From positions 1 through 15,286 of the forward strand of contig JAIRZR010000077.1 in assembly GCA_031267155.1 (NCBI GenBank): a stretch of DNA of 15,286 bases, written 5' to 3'. Position 1 is the stretch's first letter; each line of letters begins with the position of its first letter. The notes under the pieces are model-generated. The model was not told the origin of the DNA. It did no database searches and was given only the letters and a program-made list of their open reading frames with translations. The translations under genes were made by a program, and so were the position numbers. This document shows, in pieces, positions 7,413 to 14,774 of this stretch. This stretch comes from Prevotellaceae bacterium. Lineage in GTDB: Bacteria > Bacteroidota > Bacteroidia > Bacteroidales > UBA932.

Positions 7413-8501
7413 CTAATTTACTGCTTTTAATTCGTTTACCATTTTCTGCATTCTGGAAAAGTTTTCTTCCATACTTTGCAGCAGTTTGAATTGGGCTAAG
7501 GAACGTTCAAGATTATGTTTGGGGCTTTTGATTTTGTAGTAAATATCCCCGTCCAGATAGTCGGTCAGGAATCTGACAGTTTGCATGTATGTAAGCAGTT
7601 TTGCCCCGAAAGCAAGGTTTTCAATTTCCGTATCGGTCAAAAATCCCTTTGCCGTCCGCAGATATCCTTTTGTATAAGCCTCGAATATGGGGAGATTGAC
7701 TGATACCCTGTCAAGTTCGGTATCGTCTTCCTTTCCGTTATTGGCTCCCGTCCGCATGAAATCGCCAAAGTCGGACAGGACATAGCCCGGCATGACGGTG
7801 TCCAAATCCACAACGCACAAAACTTCCTTGCCGGCAGAGTCGAACAGGACATTGTTTACCTTTGTATCACAATGATTCGTACGCTTAGGCAGTTTTCCTT
7901 CCCTGTGCAGTTTTTCGGGAACGCACATTTCTTCGGCACGCTTTTCGATTTCGTTAACCAGTTCCTGTACTTCCGGCAAACGTCCGGCAAGATTATTTTT
8001 GACTGATTCCCTGAATGTAGCCAGCCTGCTTTCCATATTGTGAAAATCGGGAATAATCTCATATAAAGGACCTCCGGGCATGTCGGCAAGCATACTCTGA
8101 AATTCGCCGAAGGCTTCGCCTGTTTTTTCAGCCAGTTCGGGGGATATGCTCTCGAAACTTTTGCTGTTTTGGACAAAATCCATTAATCTCCAATAGTTCC
8201 CGTTTTCATCCCGGAAATAATATTTGCCATCCTTGGCGGGAATAAGATTCAAAACCCTGCGCTCGATATCCTTTACGCCCTTTTCCAGCAACTTGCTCTT
8301 AATATGGGAAGTTACACGGAGAATGTTGTTTTGCAATTCGGGAACATTCCTGAATATTGCATGATTAATTCTCTGTAAAACAAACTCCCTGCCGTCAACC
8401 AGCGCTTTATAAGAGTCGTTAATGTGTCCCGCTCCGAGGGGCGCAACATGAATTCCGTTTCCGGAAACAAACTTTTCTACAATTCTTTTAAGCTCTTCCA
8501 T
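7413..8501 (-). CDS. APH-fold phosphotransferase, N-acetylhexosamine 1-kinase (NahK)-like
   Basis: 362 aa cytoplasmic kinase of the aminoglycoside phosphotransferase fold. The N lobe has a short glycine loop (LGAGHINDSYK, 22-32) and a FVLQRIN strand (40-46) that differs from typical protein kinases. The catalytic loop is HCDTKVNNVLF (210-220, base D212) and the metal-binding strand is VVDLDTVMPG (230-239), followed by DFGDFMR. The DTKxNN and DLDT-MPG pattern is that of NahK, the Bifidobacterium enzyme that phosphorylates GlcNAc/GalNAc at C1 for salvage of host or mucin glycans. Relatives in Bacteroides have been misnamed mucin desulfatase. The substrate here is inferred, not shown. It is the first intact gene of the four-gene operon ending in cstA. 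Confidence 0.82.
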   Translation of the reverse strand: MEELKRIVEKFVSGNGIHVAPLGAGHINDSYKALVDGREFVLQRINHAIFRNVPELQNNILRVTSHIKSKLLEKGVKDIERRVLNLIPAKDGKYYFRDENGNYWRLMDFVQNSKSFESISPELAEKTGEAFGEFQSMLADMPGGPLYEIIPDFHNMESRLATFRESVKNNLAGRLPEVQELVNEIEKRAEEMCVPEKLHREGKLPKRTNHCDTKVNNVLFDSAGKEVLCVVDLDTVMPGYVLSDFGDFMRTGANNGKEDDTELDRVSVNLPIFEAYTKGYLRTAKGFLTDTEIENLAFGAKLLTYMQTVRFLTDYLDGDIYYKIKSPKHNLERSLAQFKLLQSMEENFSRMQKMVNELKAVN

Positions 8502-8519
8502 TTCTCAATCTTATACTTA

Positions 8520-8790
8520 TCAAAAAATCAACAATAAATCATCATATATATGTCCGAATATATCGGCATCATAATAACCAATCAAAACGTCGTTTGTTCC
8601 CGCCACTATTGCAGGCATTACAATATTATCACTGTTCTTCATACTTTTTGAATTTATCAATATTCTGTATGTCAATATTACCGAACTCTTCCACATCAAA
8701 ATGCAATACCTTTTCCGCATCAAATGACTGCTTCTTTTCAACACATGCTGTCACTGTTAAAAACAAACTGCATATAACTGTTTTTTTCAT
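8520..8790 (-). pseudogene. Small lipoprotein gene, apparently frameshifted
   Basis: From the ATG at 8790 the frame encodes MKKTVICSLFLTVTACVEKK, a lipoprotein signal with lipobox VTAC (Cys16), and then about 35 charged residues ending KKYEEQ at TGA 8631-8629 (53 aa). Around that stop another frame is open through 8520 and encodes MPAIVAGTNDVLIGYYDADIFGHIYDD and a hydrophobic end, ending 18 bp before the kinase ATG. The simplest reading is one small lipoprotein of about 88-90 aa broken by an indel near 8630-8650. Alternatively the 53-aa lipoprotein is intact and the rest is leader. I do not recognise the family. Its start lies 31 bp after a TACCTTTG box, so it is probably first in the NahK-like operon. 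Confidence 0.5.
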
Positions 8791-8821
8791 TTTCTTATAT
8801 TTTACATGTCTTTACCGGCTG

Positions 8822-8829
8822 CAAAGGTA
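8822..8829 (-). promoter_or_regulatory. Likely promoter of the lipoprotein/NahK-like/GH99-like/cstA operon
   Basis: The minus-strand complement is TACCTTTG, a perfect TAnnTTTG -7 box, followed by CAGCCGG. The -33 position has TTTATG-like sequence (about 8845-8852) and no exact TTTG. All four intact genes downstream are spaced 3-30 bp apart and no other box is obvious among them. Confidence 0.55.
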
Positions 8830-8960
8830 AATTATTTTTTTTACATAAATAACAGTTCCTGTTGATGATTGTTCCTGCAATGCGGCATAAATGCTTTTAG
8901 AATTAAAAGTTAAGAACTAAAAACTAAAAGTTAGCTGACGCGCGCCAGCAATTGGGCATA

Positions 8961-8994
8961 CTTTGGGACGCCATTGCGAAGGCGTAGCCCAAAG
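8961..8994. repeat. Imperfect inverted repeat (hairpin)
   Basis: CTTTGGGACGCC (8961-8972) faces GGCGTAGCCCAAAG (8981-8994): 12 base pairs with a 2-nt bulge and an 8-nt loop. No T tract follows. It lies just outside the first hairpin-rich repeat copy and may be part of the same repeat landscape. Confidence 0.6.
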
Positions 8995-9009
8995 CAATTC
9001 AGTGATTAT

Positions 9010-9244
9010 ACTGTGCGCGGGCTAAAATTGTGATATAAATGTAGAGATACTTCGTGTCTTTTGACGCCGTAGGCGTCCAATTTTGATAACCCCGTGCAAG
9101 CGAAGCGCAGCTCGGGGTAAGCCATCGCACTCCAGAACTACGAAGTAGTTCAACTCCTTATGGAGTTGTGACGGAGAGGAGCTTTACCCCGAACTGCGCC
9201 TGCGGCTTGTTCGGGGTTATCCATCTTAAACTCCTTACGGAGTT
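9010..9244 (+). mobile_element. MITE-like hairpin repeat, copy 1 (right end lost or diverged)
   Basis: Begins with ACTGTGCGCGGG (9010-9021), one mismatch from the 12-bp terminus of copy 2, preceded by ATTAT as at copy 2. It carries consecutive short hairpins: GACGCC/GGCGTC (9063-9077), CCCCG/CGGGG (9090-9117), GAACTAC/GTAGTTC around GAA (9135-9151), CAACTCC/GGAGTTG around TTAT (9151-9168), ACCCCGAAC/GTTCGGGGT (9186-9217), and ACTCC/GGAGT around TTAC (to 9244). Bases 9162-9244 are identical to the reverse complement of 15032-15114. After 9244 similarity stops, and the second terminus expected from copy 2 is absent. It carries no protein gene; frames through it are not conserved beyond the identical DNA. 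Confidence 0.75.
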
Positions 9245-9592
9245 CGAACTTCAGATTGTTCAACATAACCTATCAGCGCCGGGACGGAATACCACTTTCT
9301 TTGTCTTGATCATGGATATGGAGAACTTGTCCTGGTTTTCTGCTCCAGCGCTTCCAACAGCAGTTTTCTCATACTCCGGCTGAGGCAATAGAGATCGAAA
9401 TGAACGGGATAATGCTGAAAATCGTCGTTAAAAGAATATGATTAGGGATGTGAAACAAGCAGGATACAGTGCATCGAATGTCCGATTCTGGCTTTCGTCG
9501 GAATGACAGTTCAAATCGGGATTCGGTACCGCCGGTTCGCCCCGAAACGAAGTCCGACATTTTGGAATACATCCTTTTAAGACGCGCCGCGC
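9245..9592. other. Non-coding stretch upstream of tyrS with possible gene remains
   Basis: No supported gene. One plus-strand frame without a good start (about 9323-9440) ends AEAIEIEMNGIMLKIVVKRI and reads protein-like, so it may be the tail of a decayed gene, but I cannot name it. The only other structure is a short palindromic repeat near 9484. Confidence 0.4.
9484..9507. repeat. Short palindromic repeat of the GATTC-TTTCGTC-GGAATG type
   Basis: GATTCTGGCTTTCGTCGGAATGAC is a short near-palindrome (ATTCTG with CGGAAT). Translated, it gives the SFRRKPES / DSGFRRNDS strings familiar as signatures of dispersed palindromic repeats in many genomes. Function unknown; copy number cannot be judged from one window. 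Confidence 0.5.
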
Positions 9593-9622
9593 ATTGGCTT
9601 TTAATTTTTTTCCGTATATTTG
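9593..9622 (+). promoter_or_regulatory. Likely promoter of the tyrS-lyase-fabG-KS-ACP operon
   Basis: TATATTTG at 9615-9622 matches TAnnTTTG and is followed by CGCCC, as at the tRNA-Asp and bioC promoters. The -33 element is imperfect (ATTG at 9593-9596, 18-bp spacer). The tyrS ATG is 45 bp downstream. No T-box-like leader would fit in so short a 5' end. Confidence 0.65.
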
Positions 9623-9667
9623 CGCCCTTATTTGGGGATATTTCCCGATATTTAAAGCATTCATTTG

Positions 9668-10960
9668 ATGGATAATTTTATTGAAGAATTAAAGTGGAGA
9701 GGCATGCTTCACGACCTTATGCCGGAAACGGAAGAAGAATTACAGAAAGAAATGATGACCGCCTACATCGGTTTCGATCCTACAGCCGATTCGCTGCACA
9801 TCGGTCATTTAGTCAGTGTCATGATACTGAAACATTTTCAGCGGCACGGGCACAAGCCTGTTGCGCTGGTTGGCGGCGCTACGGGCATGATAGGCGACCC
9901 GTCGATGAAGTCAGCGGAGCGCAACCTTCTTGACGAAAACACACTGCGTCACAATCTCGAGTCGATGAAGAAACAGTTGAGCAAATTCCTTGATTTCGAA
10001 TCGGAATCCGCCAATTCCGCCGAAATCGTCAACAACTACGACTGGATGAAAGACTATACATTTCTCGATTTTACCCGCGACATCGGGAAACACATCACGG
10101 TGAACTACATGATGTCGAAAGATTCGGTCAAAAAGCGCATTTCGGGAGATTCGCGGGAAGGGATGTCGTTCACGGAATTTACCTATCAGCTGCTTCAGGC
10201 ATACGATTTCCTGTATCTTTACCGCACGAAAAACTGCCGGCTGCAAATGGGAGGCTCCGACCAGTGGGGAAACATCACCACCGGAACCGAACTTATCCGA
10301 CGCATCGACGGGGGAATAGCTTTCGGCCTGACCTGCCCGCTGATAACCAAAGCCGACGGAGGCAAATTCGGAAAAACGGAACAGGGAAATATCTGGCTCG
10401 ACCCGAAATATACATCCCCGTACAGGTTTTACCAGTTCTGGCACAATGTCAGCGACGAGGACGCAAAGAAATACATCAGGATATTCACAATGCTGGACAG
10501 GGAAACCATACGCGCGCTGACCGAAATGCACGAACAGAATCCGCACCTGCGCGTGCTCCAGAAAACCCTGGCAAAGGAACTGACCTGCATGGTTCATTCC
10601 GAAGAAGACTACAACAATGCCGTCGATGCTTCAAACATCCTGTTTGACAGAAAAAACACGGAAAAAATCGCGAAGCTTGACGAAGCCACCCTGCTCGAAG
10701 TCTTCGAAGGCGTGTCGATATTCGAAACAGACAGAAACGCTCTGGAAACCGTCCCGATGCTGGATCTGTTTACACGGGAAATTCCCGTTTCACCTTCGAA
10801 AGGCGAGTTGCGGAAACTGATTCGCGGAGGCGGGTTCAGCATCAACGAAGAAAAGGTGAGCGACGAAAATCTTGATATAAAAACGGTAAGCCTGCTTCAA
10901 AACAAATATCTGCTTATCCGTAAAGGCAAAAAGGACTATATTCTGATTAGAGTACTATGA
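9668..10960 (+). CDS. tyrS: Tyrosine--tRNA ligase
   Basis: Charges tRNA-Tyr with tyrosine using ATP. The protein is 430 aa, normal for a bacterial TyrRS. It has the class I signatures HIGH (residues 44-47) and KFGKT (233-237, the TyrRS form of KMSKS), the tyrosine pocket YQLLQAYDF (173-181), and QMGGSDQWGNI (193-203). A C-terminal S4-type RNA-binding domain (about 365-430) contains LRKLIRGGGFSINEEKV. The ATG at 9668 is chosen; a TTG one codon upstream is in frame but unneeded. The last codons overlap the start of the ammonia-lyase gene (ATGA, 10957-10960), so translation is coupled. Being first in this operon puts a housekeeping enzyme upstream of a secondary-metabolism gene that uses the same amino acid. 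Confidence 0.97.
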   Translation: MDNFIEELKWRGMLHDLMPETEEELQKEMMTAYIGFDPTADSLHIGHLVSVMILKHFQRHGHKPVALVGGATGMIGDPSMKSAERNLLDENTLRHNLESMKKQLSKFLDFESESANSAEIVNNYDWMKDYTFLDFTRDIGKHITVNYMMSKDSVKKRISGDSREGMSFTEFTYQLLQAYDFLYLYRTKNCRLQMGGSDQWGNITTGTELIRRIDGGIAFGLTCPLITKADGGKFGKTEQGNIWLDPKYTSPYRFYQFWHNVSDEDAKKYIRIFTMLDRETIRALTEMHEQNPHLRVLQKTLAKELTCMVHSEEDYNNAVDASNILFDRKNTEKIAKLDEATLLEVFEGVSIFETDRNALETVPMLDLFTREIPVSPSKGELRKLIRGGGFSINEEKVSDENLDIKTVSLLQNKYLLIRKGKKDYILIRVL

Positions 10961-12501
10961 TTAAAATAGATGGACATTCGCTAAACATCACTGATCTGCA
11001 CCGCCTGATATTCGAGGGTTATTTTCTGTACGTCGATAAGGATGCGCTGGAAAAAGTCGTCGAAAGCCACCGGTTTCTGAAGGAATTTTCGAAGGACAAA
11101 CTGATTTACGGCATCAATACCGGTTTCGGACCAATGGCGCAGTACAGAATAGATGATGCCGACCTGCTTGAACTTCAATACAATATTATCCGCAGTCACA
11201 GTTCGGGGCTGAGCGGATATCTCGAAAAGGATTATGCCAAAGCCGTGCTGATCAATTTGCTGAATGCCATGCTCTGCGGATATTCCGGAGTTCATACCGA
11301 TCTTATACACACCATAGTTGCCATGGTGATCGAGGATATTGCCCCATGCATTCCCCTGCACGGGGGCGTGGGAGCAAGCGGCGATCTGGTGCAGATGGCG
11401 CATGTCGCCCTCAATGTCATCGGCGAAGGCGAAGTTTACTGCGAAGACAGGATCATGCCCGCAGCGGAAGCCTTTCGCCTGAAATCCATCAATCCCCTGG
11501 AAATAAGACTGCGGGAAGGCATAGCCATAATGAACGGAACCACAGCCATGACAGCTGTTGCCGCGCTGAATGTTTACCGGGCGGAAACGGCTCTGGAATG
11601 GTCGCTGGCGCTGTCTGCCTGCATGAACGAGATGATGCAGTCGTATGACGATCACTGTTCCGAAGGCTTGAACAGCGTGAGGCAGCAGTCGGGACAGCAG
11701 GTGGTAGCTTTCAGAATGAGGGAGTTCCTGGAGGATTCACAGCGGATAAGGTCAAGGGAAACGCTCTACGGGGAACCTGTCCGTGAAAGCCATATCGAGC
11801 ATAAAGTGCAGCCTTTCTATTCGCTGCGCTGCATTCCGCAGATTCTGGGACCGGTTTACGACACTCTGTCTTTTGCCAGAATGATTGTCGAAAACGAGCT
11901 TAATTCCACAACCGACAATCCGGTGATCGACGCCGAAGCGCAGACCGTGTATCACGGAGGGAATTTTCATGGAGATTATATTTCACTGGAAATGGACAAG
12001 TTGAAACTCGTTATGACACGTGTGGGAATGCTGTCCGAACGCCAGCTGAACTATCTGATGAATCCCGCCATAAACGGCTGCCTCAAACCGTTTGCGAACA
12101 GCGGGACGCCGGGACTTAACTTTGGCTTTCAGGGAATTCAGTTTACCGCAACATCCACGGCAGCCGAAAATCAGGCGCTGTCCACATCCAGCTATATCCA
12201 CAGCATCCCCAATAACAACGACAATCAGGATATTGTAAGCATGGGATTTAACGCTGCATGTACGACAAAGAAAATAATAGACAATGTTTTCGAAATCCTT
12301 GCAGTTCAGGCGGCGGCGGTGATTCAGGGCATCGACATGCTTGCCTGCAGGGAGGAACTGTCGAGCGAAAGCCGGAAGATCCATTCCGATTTAAGGAAGA
12401 TTTTTGCTCCGATAGACAGCGACCGTTCGACAAGAAACGACCTGATGAAATTAAAGGAATTTATGATGTTCAATCCATTATATATATTTTTTGAAAAATG
12501 A
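10957..12501 (+). CDS. Aromatic amino acid ammonia-lyase (tyrosine ammonia-lyase likely; HAL/PAL family)
   Basis: Removes ammonia from an aromatic amino acid using the self-made MIO cofactor. 514 aa, family-normal. Visible are the catalytic tyrosine in YGINTGFGPM (Y51), the MIO triad A140-S141-G142 in HGGVGASGDLVQ, NGTTAM, NSTTDNPV, HGGNFHGDYISLEMDK, and QFTATSTAAENQ. The specificity pair after LQYNIIR is S80-H81, the His-type reading under the simple rule. However, the whole protein, including GFGPMAQYRI and RSHSSG, matches what I recall of the Flavobacterium johnsoniae tyrosine ammonia-lyase linked to flexirubin. Tyrosine to 4-coumarate is therefore the best guess. No other hut gene is near, while KR, KS and ACP follow, which argues against histidine degradation. 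ATGA overlaps at both ends. Confidence 0.88.
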   Translation: MIKIDGHSLNITDLHRLIFEGYFLYVDKDALEKVVESHRFLKEFSKDKLIYGINTGFGPMAQYRIDDADLLELQYNIIRSHSSGLSGYLEKDYAKAVLINLLNAMLCGYSGVHTDLIHTIVAMVIEDIAPCIPLHGGVGASGDLVQMAHVALNVIGEGEVYCEDRIMPAAEAFRLKSINPLEIRLREGIAIMNGTTAMTAVAALNVYRAETALEWSLALSACMNEMMQSYDDHCSEGLNSVRQQSGQQVVAFRMREFLEDSQRIRSRETLYGEPVRESHIEHKVQPFYSLRCIPQILGPVYDTLSFARMIVENELNSTTDNPVIDAEAQTVYHGGNFHGDYISLEMDKLKLVMTRVGMLSERQLNYLMNPAINGCLKPFANSGTPGLNFGFQGIQFTATSTAAENQALSTSSYIHSIPNNNDNQDIVSMGFNAACTTKKIIDNVFEILAVQAAAVIQGIDMLACREELSSESRKIHSDLRKIFAPIDSDRSTRNDLMKLKEFMMFNPLYIFFEK

Positions 12502-13223
12502 AATGTGCTTTAGTTACAGGAGGTTCGAGAGGAATCGGCAAGGCTGTCAGCATCGCCATGGCAGAACTGGGATACCATGTTCTGATTAATTACAAAAGCG
12601 GCGAATCGGAGGCTCTCGATACTTTAAACAAAATCGAAGCCGGGGGCGGAACGGGCGAACTGATTCCGTTTGACGTCGCAGACATGGCAGACGTGGATTC
12701 CGCTCTCGACACATGGATGCAAAATAATCCCGACAGCAAAATCATTGTCCTGGTGAATAATGCGGGAATAAAAAACGATTCCCTGCTGGTATGGATGCAG
12801 GAAAGTCAGTGGAAAGACGTGATTGACGTTTCGCTGAACGGTTTTTTCCATGTTACTCAAAAACTGCTTATTCCAATGCTGACCAATAAATTCGGACGCA
12901 TTATAAATATAGTTTCGGTCTCGGGACTTAAAGGACTGGCGGGACAGACAAACTATTCGGCAGCAAAGGCGGGAGTTATAGGAGCAACCAAAGCTCTGGC
13001 TCAGGAGGTTGCACGCAGGGGAGTTACGGTTAATGCCGTGGCGCCGGGTTTTATCCGTACCGACATGACTAAGGATATTCAGGAAAAGGAACTTGCGAAA
13101 ACTGTTCCGGTACAGCGGTTCGGCGAGGCGGAGGAGGTTGCCGCGCTCGTGGCTTTCCTCGCATCGGACAAATCATCGTATATCACGGGCGAAGTGATAT
13201 CTGTCAACGGAGGACTTTATTAA
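12498..13223 (+). CDS. FabG-like 3-oxoacyl-ACP reductase (SDR family), aryl polyene type
   Basis: NADPH-dependent short-chain dehydrogenase expected to reduce the 3-keto group of ACP-bound intermediates. 241 aa, typical of FabG. It shows TGGSRGIG (residues 7-14, dinucleotide binding), NNAG (87-90), the catalytic serine in NIVSVSG (S140), YSAAK (Y153, K157), the PGFIRTDMT loop after the catalytic helix, and the C-terminal ITGEVISVNGGLY. The ATG overlaps the lyase stop as ATGA. Its place between the lyase and a ketosynthase points to pigment assembly rather than housekeeping fatty acid synthesis. It could also support the latter, as sequence alone does not separate the two. Confidence 0.9.
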   Translation: MKCALVTGGSRGIGKAVSIAMAELGYHVLINYKSGESEALDTLNKIEAGGGTGELIPFDVADMADVDSALDTWMQNNPDSKIIVLVNNAGIKNDSLLVWMQESQWKDVIDVSLNGFFHVTQKLLIPMLTNKFGRIINIVSVSGLKGLAGQTNYSAAKAGVIGATKALAQEVARRGVTVNAVAPGFIRTDMTKDIQEKELAKTVPVQRFGEAEEVAALVAFLASDKSSYITGEVISVNGGLY

Positions 13224-13265
13224 ATTAACAATTAACAATTAACAATTAACAATTAACAATTAAAA
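13224..13265 (+). repeat. Heptanucleotide tandem repeat (ATTAACA)n
   Basis: Five perfect copies of ATTAACA (13224-13258) plus a degenerate sixth (ATTAAAA, 13259-13265) fill almost the whole gap between the fabG-like stop and the ketosynthase ATG. This is the only loose junction in an otherwise overlapping operon. Slippage would change the spacing by 7 bp per unit without touching any reading frame. Confidence 0.95.
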
Positions 13266-13272
13266 TGATGTT

Positions 13273-14496
13273 ATGGAAAACAGGGTAGTTATCACCGGAA
13301 TGGGAATTTATTCGTGCATAGGGAAAAATCTTATGGAAGTAAGCGAATCTCTGAGGCATGGGAAATCGGGAATTATCCTGTCGCCGGAAAGAAAAGAGTA
13401 TGGATACCGTTCCGGATTGACGGGATATGTCGAGCGTCCGAATCTCAAGACTCTGCTGGACAGGCGCGCCCGCATGATGCTGCCGGAACAGGGCGAATTT
13501 GCGTATGTGGCAACCGCGGAAGCGCTGAAAACAGCCGCGCTCGAACCCGACTATATTGCAAAGCACGAAACGGGTATCCTTTACGGTAACGATTCTACTA
13601 TTGAACCTGTTATACATTCGGCGGATATTGTCCGCGCAAAGAAAAACACAATGATGGTCGGTTCGGGTTCCGTTTTCCAGACAATGAATTCCACTGTTAC
13701 GATGAATCTTGCCTCCATCTTCAAGCTGAAGGGCGTAAACTTCACTGTCGGCGGGGCTTGCGCAAGCGGTTCCCATACGGTGGGACTTGGATATATCCTG
13801 ATAAAGCACGGATATCAGGACTGCCTTATCTGTGGCGGCGCTCAGGAGGTTAATGTATTTTCGATGGGAAGTTTCGACGCTCTGGGCATATTTTCGGCAA
13901 AGGAAAACGATCCCGCCGGCGCATGCCGTCCCTTCGATCGCGGGCGCGACGGGCTTGTCCCTTCGGGAGGCGCTGCAACAGTGATAGTCGAAAGTCTCGA
14001 ACATGCCCTGAAAAGGGGCGCGCCAATACTCGCGGAAATACTGGGATACGGCTTTTCGTCCAACGGCGAACAGATTTCAACTCCAACGGTCGACGGACCG
14101 AAACGGGCTTTGGAAATGGCTCTGAAGGATTCGGGATTACCGCTTTCCGGTATCGATTACATAAACGCCCATGCAACATCGACGCCTGCCGGCGACAGCG
14201 CCGAGGCAAAGGCTATCTACAGTATTTTCGGAAAAAAATGTCCGTGGATCAGCTCGACAAAATCAATGACGGGACATGAATGCTGGATGGCAGGCTCAAG
14301 CGAGCTGGTGTATTCTGTCCTTATGGCACAGAACGCTTTCATCGCGCCAAATATAAATTTCAAAGAACCTGACGAAGATTCAAAAAGACTCAAAATCGCC
14401 GCCGAAACGGTGGAACGGGAAATCGGTACATTTGTCTCAAATTCATTTGGACTTGGAGGAACAAACTCCGTTCTCGTTGTTAAAAAATGGAAATAA
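13273..14496 (+). CDS. FabF-like beta-ketoacyl-ACP synthase, aryl polyene type
   Basis: Condenses a starter or growing acyl chain with malonyl-ACP. 407 aa, a full-length KAS I/II thiolase fold. The Cys-His-His triad is complete: GGACASGSH (C163), NAHATST (H300) and KSMTGHE (K330, H335), so it is an elongating synthase and not a chain-length-factor partner, which lacks the cysteine. Also present: CRPFDRGRDGLVPSGGA and SNSFGLGGTN at the C terminus. The ATG at 13273 gives the standard opening MENRVVITGMG; an ATG at 13265 is out of frame. Unlike its neighbours it does not overlap the gene before it, being separated by the 7-bp repeat array, with no Shine-Dalgarno site. The gene after it (ACP) follows closely. 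Confidence 0.93.
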   Translation: MENRVVITGMGIYSCIGKNLMEVSESLRHGKSGIILSPERKEYGYRSGLTGYVERPNLKTLLDRRARMMLPEQGEFAYVATAEALKTAALEPDYIAKHETGILYGNDSTIEPVIHSADIVRAKKNTMMVGSGSVFQTMNSTVTMNLASIFKLKGVNFTVGGACASGSHTVGLGYILIKHGYQDCLICGGAQEVNVFSMGSFDALGIFSAKENDPAGACRPFDRGRDGLVPSGGAATVIVESLEHALKRGAPILAEILGYGFSSNGEQISTPTVDGPKRALEMALKDSGLPLSGIDYINAHATSTPAGDSAEAKAIYSIFGKKCPWISSTKSMTGHECWMAGSSELVYSVLMAQNAFIAPNINFKEPDEDSKRLKIAAETVEREIGTFVSNSFGLGGTNSVLVVKKWK

Positions 14497-14525
14497 TTAA
14501 TAGCTTTATGCGTACGCAGTTAAAT

Positions 14526-14774
14526 ATGACAAAAGAAGAAATAACAGCAAAAATCAACTTCTTCCTTGCGGAAGAGTTCGAAGTGAACGAAAACTTAATC
14601 AGCCCGGAAGCGACTCTTAAAGATACTCTCGAACTGGATAGCCTCGATTATGTTGACCTGGTCGTGATTATCGAAAGTAATTTCAACTTTAAGGTTCAGC
14701 CAAAAGATTTTTATAATATAATAAGCTTTCAGGATTTGTACGATTATATCTTTATGCATATTATTATAGAATAA
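14526..14774 (+). CDS. Acyl carrier protein
   Basis: Carries the growing chain on phosphopantetheine. The start MTKEEITAKINFFLAEEF (14526) gives 82 aa, the normal ACP size, and begins directly at helix 1. In-frame ATGs at 14487 (95 aa, overlapping the ketosynthase by 10 bp) and 14508 are possible and cannot be excluded. The attachment motif is LELDSLDYVDLVV, with the serine at residue 39 of the 82-aa form. The end (YDYIFMHIIIE) is short and hydrophobic, and the last bases overlap the remains of a DUF433 gene on the other strand, so the C terminus may have been reshaped at a deletion junction. The DSLDYVDL form resembles ACPs of aryl polyene clusters more than housekeeping AcpP (usually DSLDTVEL). 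Confidence 0.9.
   Translation: MTKEEITAKINFFLAEEFEVNENLISPEATLKDTLELDSLDYVDLVVIIESNFNFKVQPKDFYNIISFQDLYDYIFMHIIIE

Noticed and set aside
9010..9244. CRISPR array
   Set aside because: The repeated units are different self-complementary hairpins in direct contact, not identical repeats with unique spacers of constant length, and no cas gene is present.
9168..9383. 71-codon frame starting in repeat copy 1 and a matching one in copy 2
   Set aside because: Shared residues come only from the 83 identical bases; the frames then run into unrelated DNA, so this is not a conserved protein.
9911..10597. 228-codon minus-strand frame antisense to tyrS
   Set aside because: Shadow of tyrS; no family features, while tyrS is complete with all motifs.
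13224..13265. Heptamer array as plasmid iterons or an origin
   Set aside because: It lies inside a biosynthetic operon with no replication initiator gene nearby; simple AT-rich slippage repeat is the better reading.
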